From Paenibacillus lutimineralis (GTDB lineage Bacteria; Bacillota; Bacilli; Paenibacillales; Paenibacillaceae), in assembly GCF_003991425.1 (NCBI RefSeq), contig NZ_CP034346.1, positions 4,811,501-4,875,500 on the forward strand: a stretch of 64,000 nucleotides of DNA, read 5' to 3'. Positions 63,321 to 64,000 of this stretch are shown here, one piece after another. The position numbers and the translations under genes were made by a program. The stretch's first letter is position 1. The number at the start of each line of letters is the position of its first letter. The notes beneath the pieces are model-generated. The model searched no databases. It was not told the origin of the DNA and saw nothing but the letters and a program-made list of their open reading frames with translations.

Positions 63321-64000
63321 TCACGGCTGCGCTCCGTACCGCTCCAGCACCCGGTAAATCGCATCCGTGCCGAACCCGATCGCTTCTACGGGAATGCGTT
63401 CATCCGCCGCATGAATCAGTTTGGTAAACTGCATGTCCTTGGGAAGCGGCATTGGCAGGAAACCGTAGGTTTGGATACCGAGCCTCGCAAACAATCTTCC
63501 GTCCGTTCCTCCGGGCAGCAGCATCGGTACCGGGACAGCCTCCTTATCCGCTTCTTTCAGCACATCAGACAGCAAATCGAACATCCCCATGTCGGGAGCT
63601 GCGGCGCATGGGTCATGGCGCAGCACTTCCAGCCCGATCGAATCATGAATCGCGAATCGGCGCAGCTCGTCCATAAATTGCTGCGGAGTGACGCCCGGCA
63701 GCGTTCGGCCATCCAGCTCAACCGTAATTTCGCTTGGATGAACATTGATTTTCTCTCCGCCGCGTACGACGGTCGCGCTGACCGTATTACGCAGAAGCGG
63801 GGCGAACGTCCCACCCTTTTCCCCTAGCAGCTTCAGGATAAGGCCGCCCAGCCGGGGACGCAGCAACCCTCTCAGCAGCAGCGCCGGCAGCAGCGGCAGC
63901 GCGGCGGCCATGCCTTCAATCATCAACCGGGCCGCCGGTGCCGCATGTATCGGCAGCTTATTCCTGCTAAGCGATTGAAGCATGTTCCCCAATTGCACCA
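63321..64000 (-). CDS. M20 family metallopeptidase (partial, N-terminus off window)
   Basis: The frame is open to the right window edge; about 225 C-terminal residues are present. A lid/dimerisation domain (SEITVELDGRTLPGVTPQQF, RHDPCAA) is followed by the C-terminal part of the catalytic domain, LLPGGTDGRLFARLGIQTYG and IHAADERIPVEAI, where the final His ligates zinc. The N-terminal metal-binding half is outside the window, so the substrate class (dipeptide, carboxypeptidase or acyl-amino acid) cannot be set. The apparent start at 63998 is an internal codon. It is ended by the strong hairpin at 63248-63281. Confidence 0.85.
   Translation of the reverse strand, partial: VQLGNMLQSLSRNKLPIHAAPAARLMIEGMAAALPLLPALLLRGLLRPRLGGLILKLLGEKGGTFAPLLRNTVSATVVRGGEKINVHPSEITVELDGRTLPGVTPQQFMDELRRFAIHDSIGLEVLRHDPCAAAPDMGMFDLLSDVLKEADKEAVPVPMLLPGGTDGRLFARLGIQTYGFLPMPLPKDMQFTKLIHAADERIPVEAIGFGTDAIYRVLERYGAQP

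Noticed and set aside
1..64000. CRISPR arrays, tRNA or rRNA genes, integrases
   Set aside because: No regularly spaced direct repeats, no cloverleaf-like or rRNA sequence and no recombinase ORF were recognised by reading.

Overview
The window reads as chromosome of a Paenibacillus-like Gram-positive bacterium (Firmicutes, Paenibacillaceae). This rests on strong AGGAGG-type ribosome binding sites, several TTG/GTG starts, S-layer-homology (SLH) anchored secreted proteins, two LplB/LplC-type sugar ABC importers each paired with a large membrane-bound AraC/YesN-type regulator, and a moderate GC content. The assignment is inference from gene content. No rRNA, tRNA, transposase, prophage or CRISPR array was seen.

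Layout. (1) 1-3.9 kb: partial RNA methyltransferase, histidine phosphatase, TetR regulator and a Gfo/Idh/MocA oxidoreductase behind a near-consensus promoter with a palindrome in its spacer. (2) 3.98-20.9 kb, all minus strand: a glycan locus. An ABC importer (binding protein 20855-19239 and two permeases) and an AraC/YesN sensor-regulator are followed by three secreted proteins that together hold every part of a small cellulosome-like assembly: a cohesin protein with three SLH domains, and two proteins ending in carbohydrate-binding module, cohesin and dockerin. The locus ends with a GH101-like (endo-alpha-N-acetylgalactosaminidase-like) SLH enzyme split by a frameshift. (3) 21.3-28.5 kb: a seven- or eight-gene minus-strand operon with a nucleotide-cyclase-like winged-helix regulator, a Rossmann epimerase/reductase, a DHDPS-family aldolase, both subunits of Fe-S L-serine dehydratase, an M20 amidohydrolase and a Gfo/Idh oxidoreductase. 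Its substrate is unknown. (4) 28.9-32.7 kb: an unknown protein and a cobinamide-salvage operon (cobD, cbiZ, cbiB). (5) 33-47 kb: housekeeping and miscellaneous genes (lipoate ligase, HAD phosphatase, PhnP-like hydrolase, CysA-like ATPase, alpha/beta hydrolase, YjbQ, YigZ, pgi, 3-hydroxyisobutyrate-dehydrogenase-like protein), interspersed with three families of structured intergenic repeats, a truncated ABC ATPase and an AT-rich secreted protein gene. (6) 47.1-63.1 kb: a second glycan locus with ABC importer, AraC/YesN sensor, an Asp-box sialidase-like protein, a polysaccharide deacetylase, a large multimodular glycosidase, a NanA-like lyase, a 2-hydroxyacid dehydrogenase, an AraC regulator, a YhcH/NanQ-like protein and an RraA-family protein. 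(7) 63.3 kb to the end: a partial M20 peptidase.

How it may fit together. GH101-like hydrolase, sialidase-like protein, NanA-like aldolase and YhcH/NanQ-like protein all point to sialylated mucin-type O-glycans or a related acidic glycan as substrate. The cohesin/dockerin/SLH trio would hold carbohydrate-binding modules and a beta-propeller on the cell wall near the importer. Both importers would be controlled by the membrane sensor AraC proteins beside them. The cohesin/dockerin surface assembly is the best candidate here for an undescribed system. Three families of palindromic intergenic elements, one with concerted arm changes that keep pairing, are the second point of interest.
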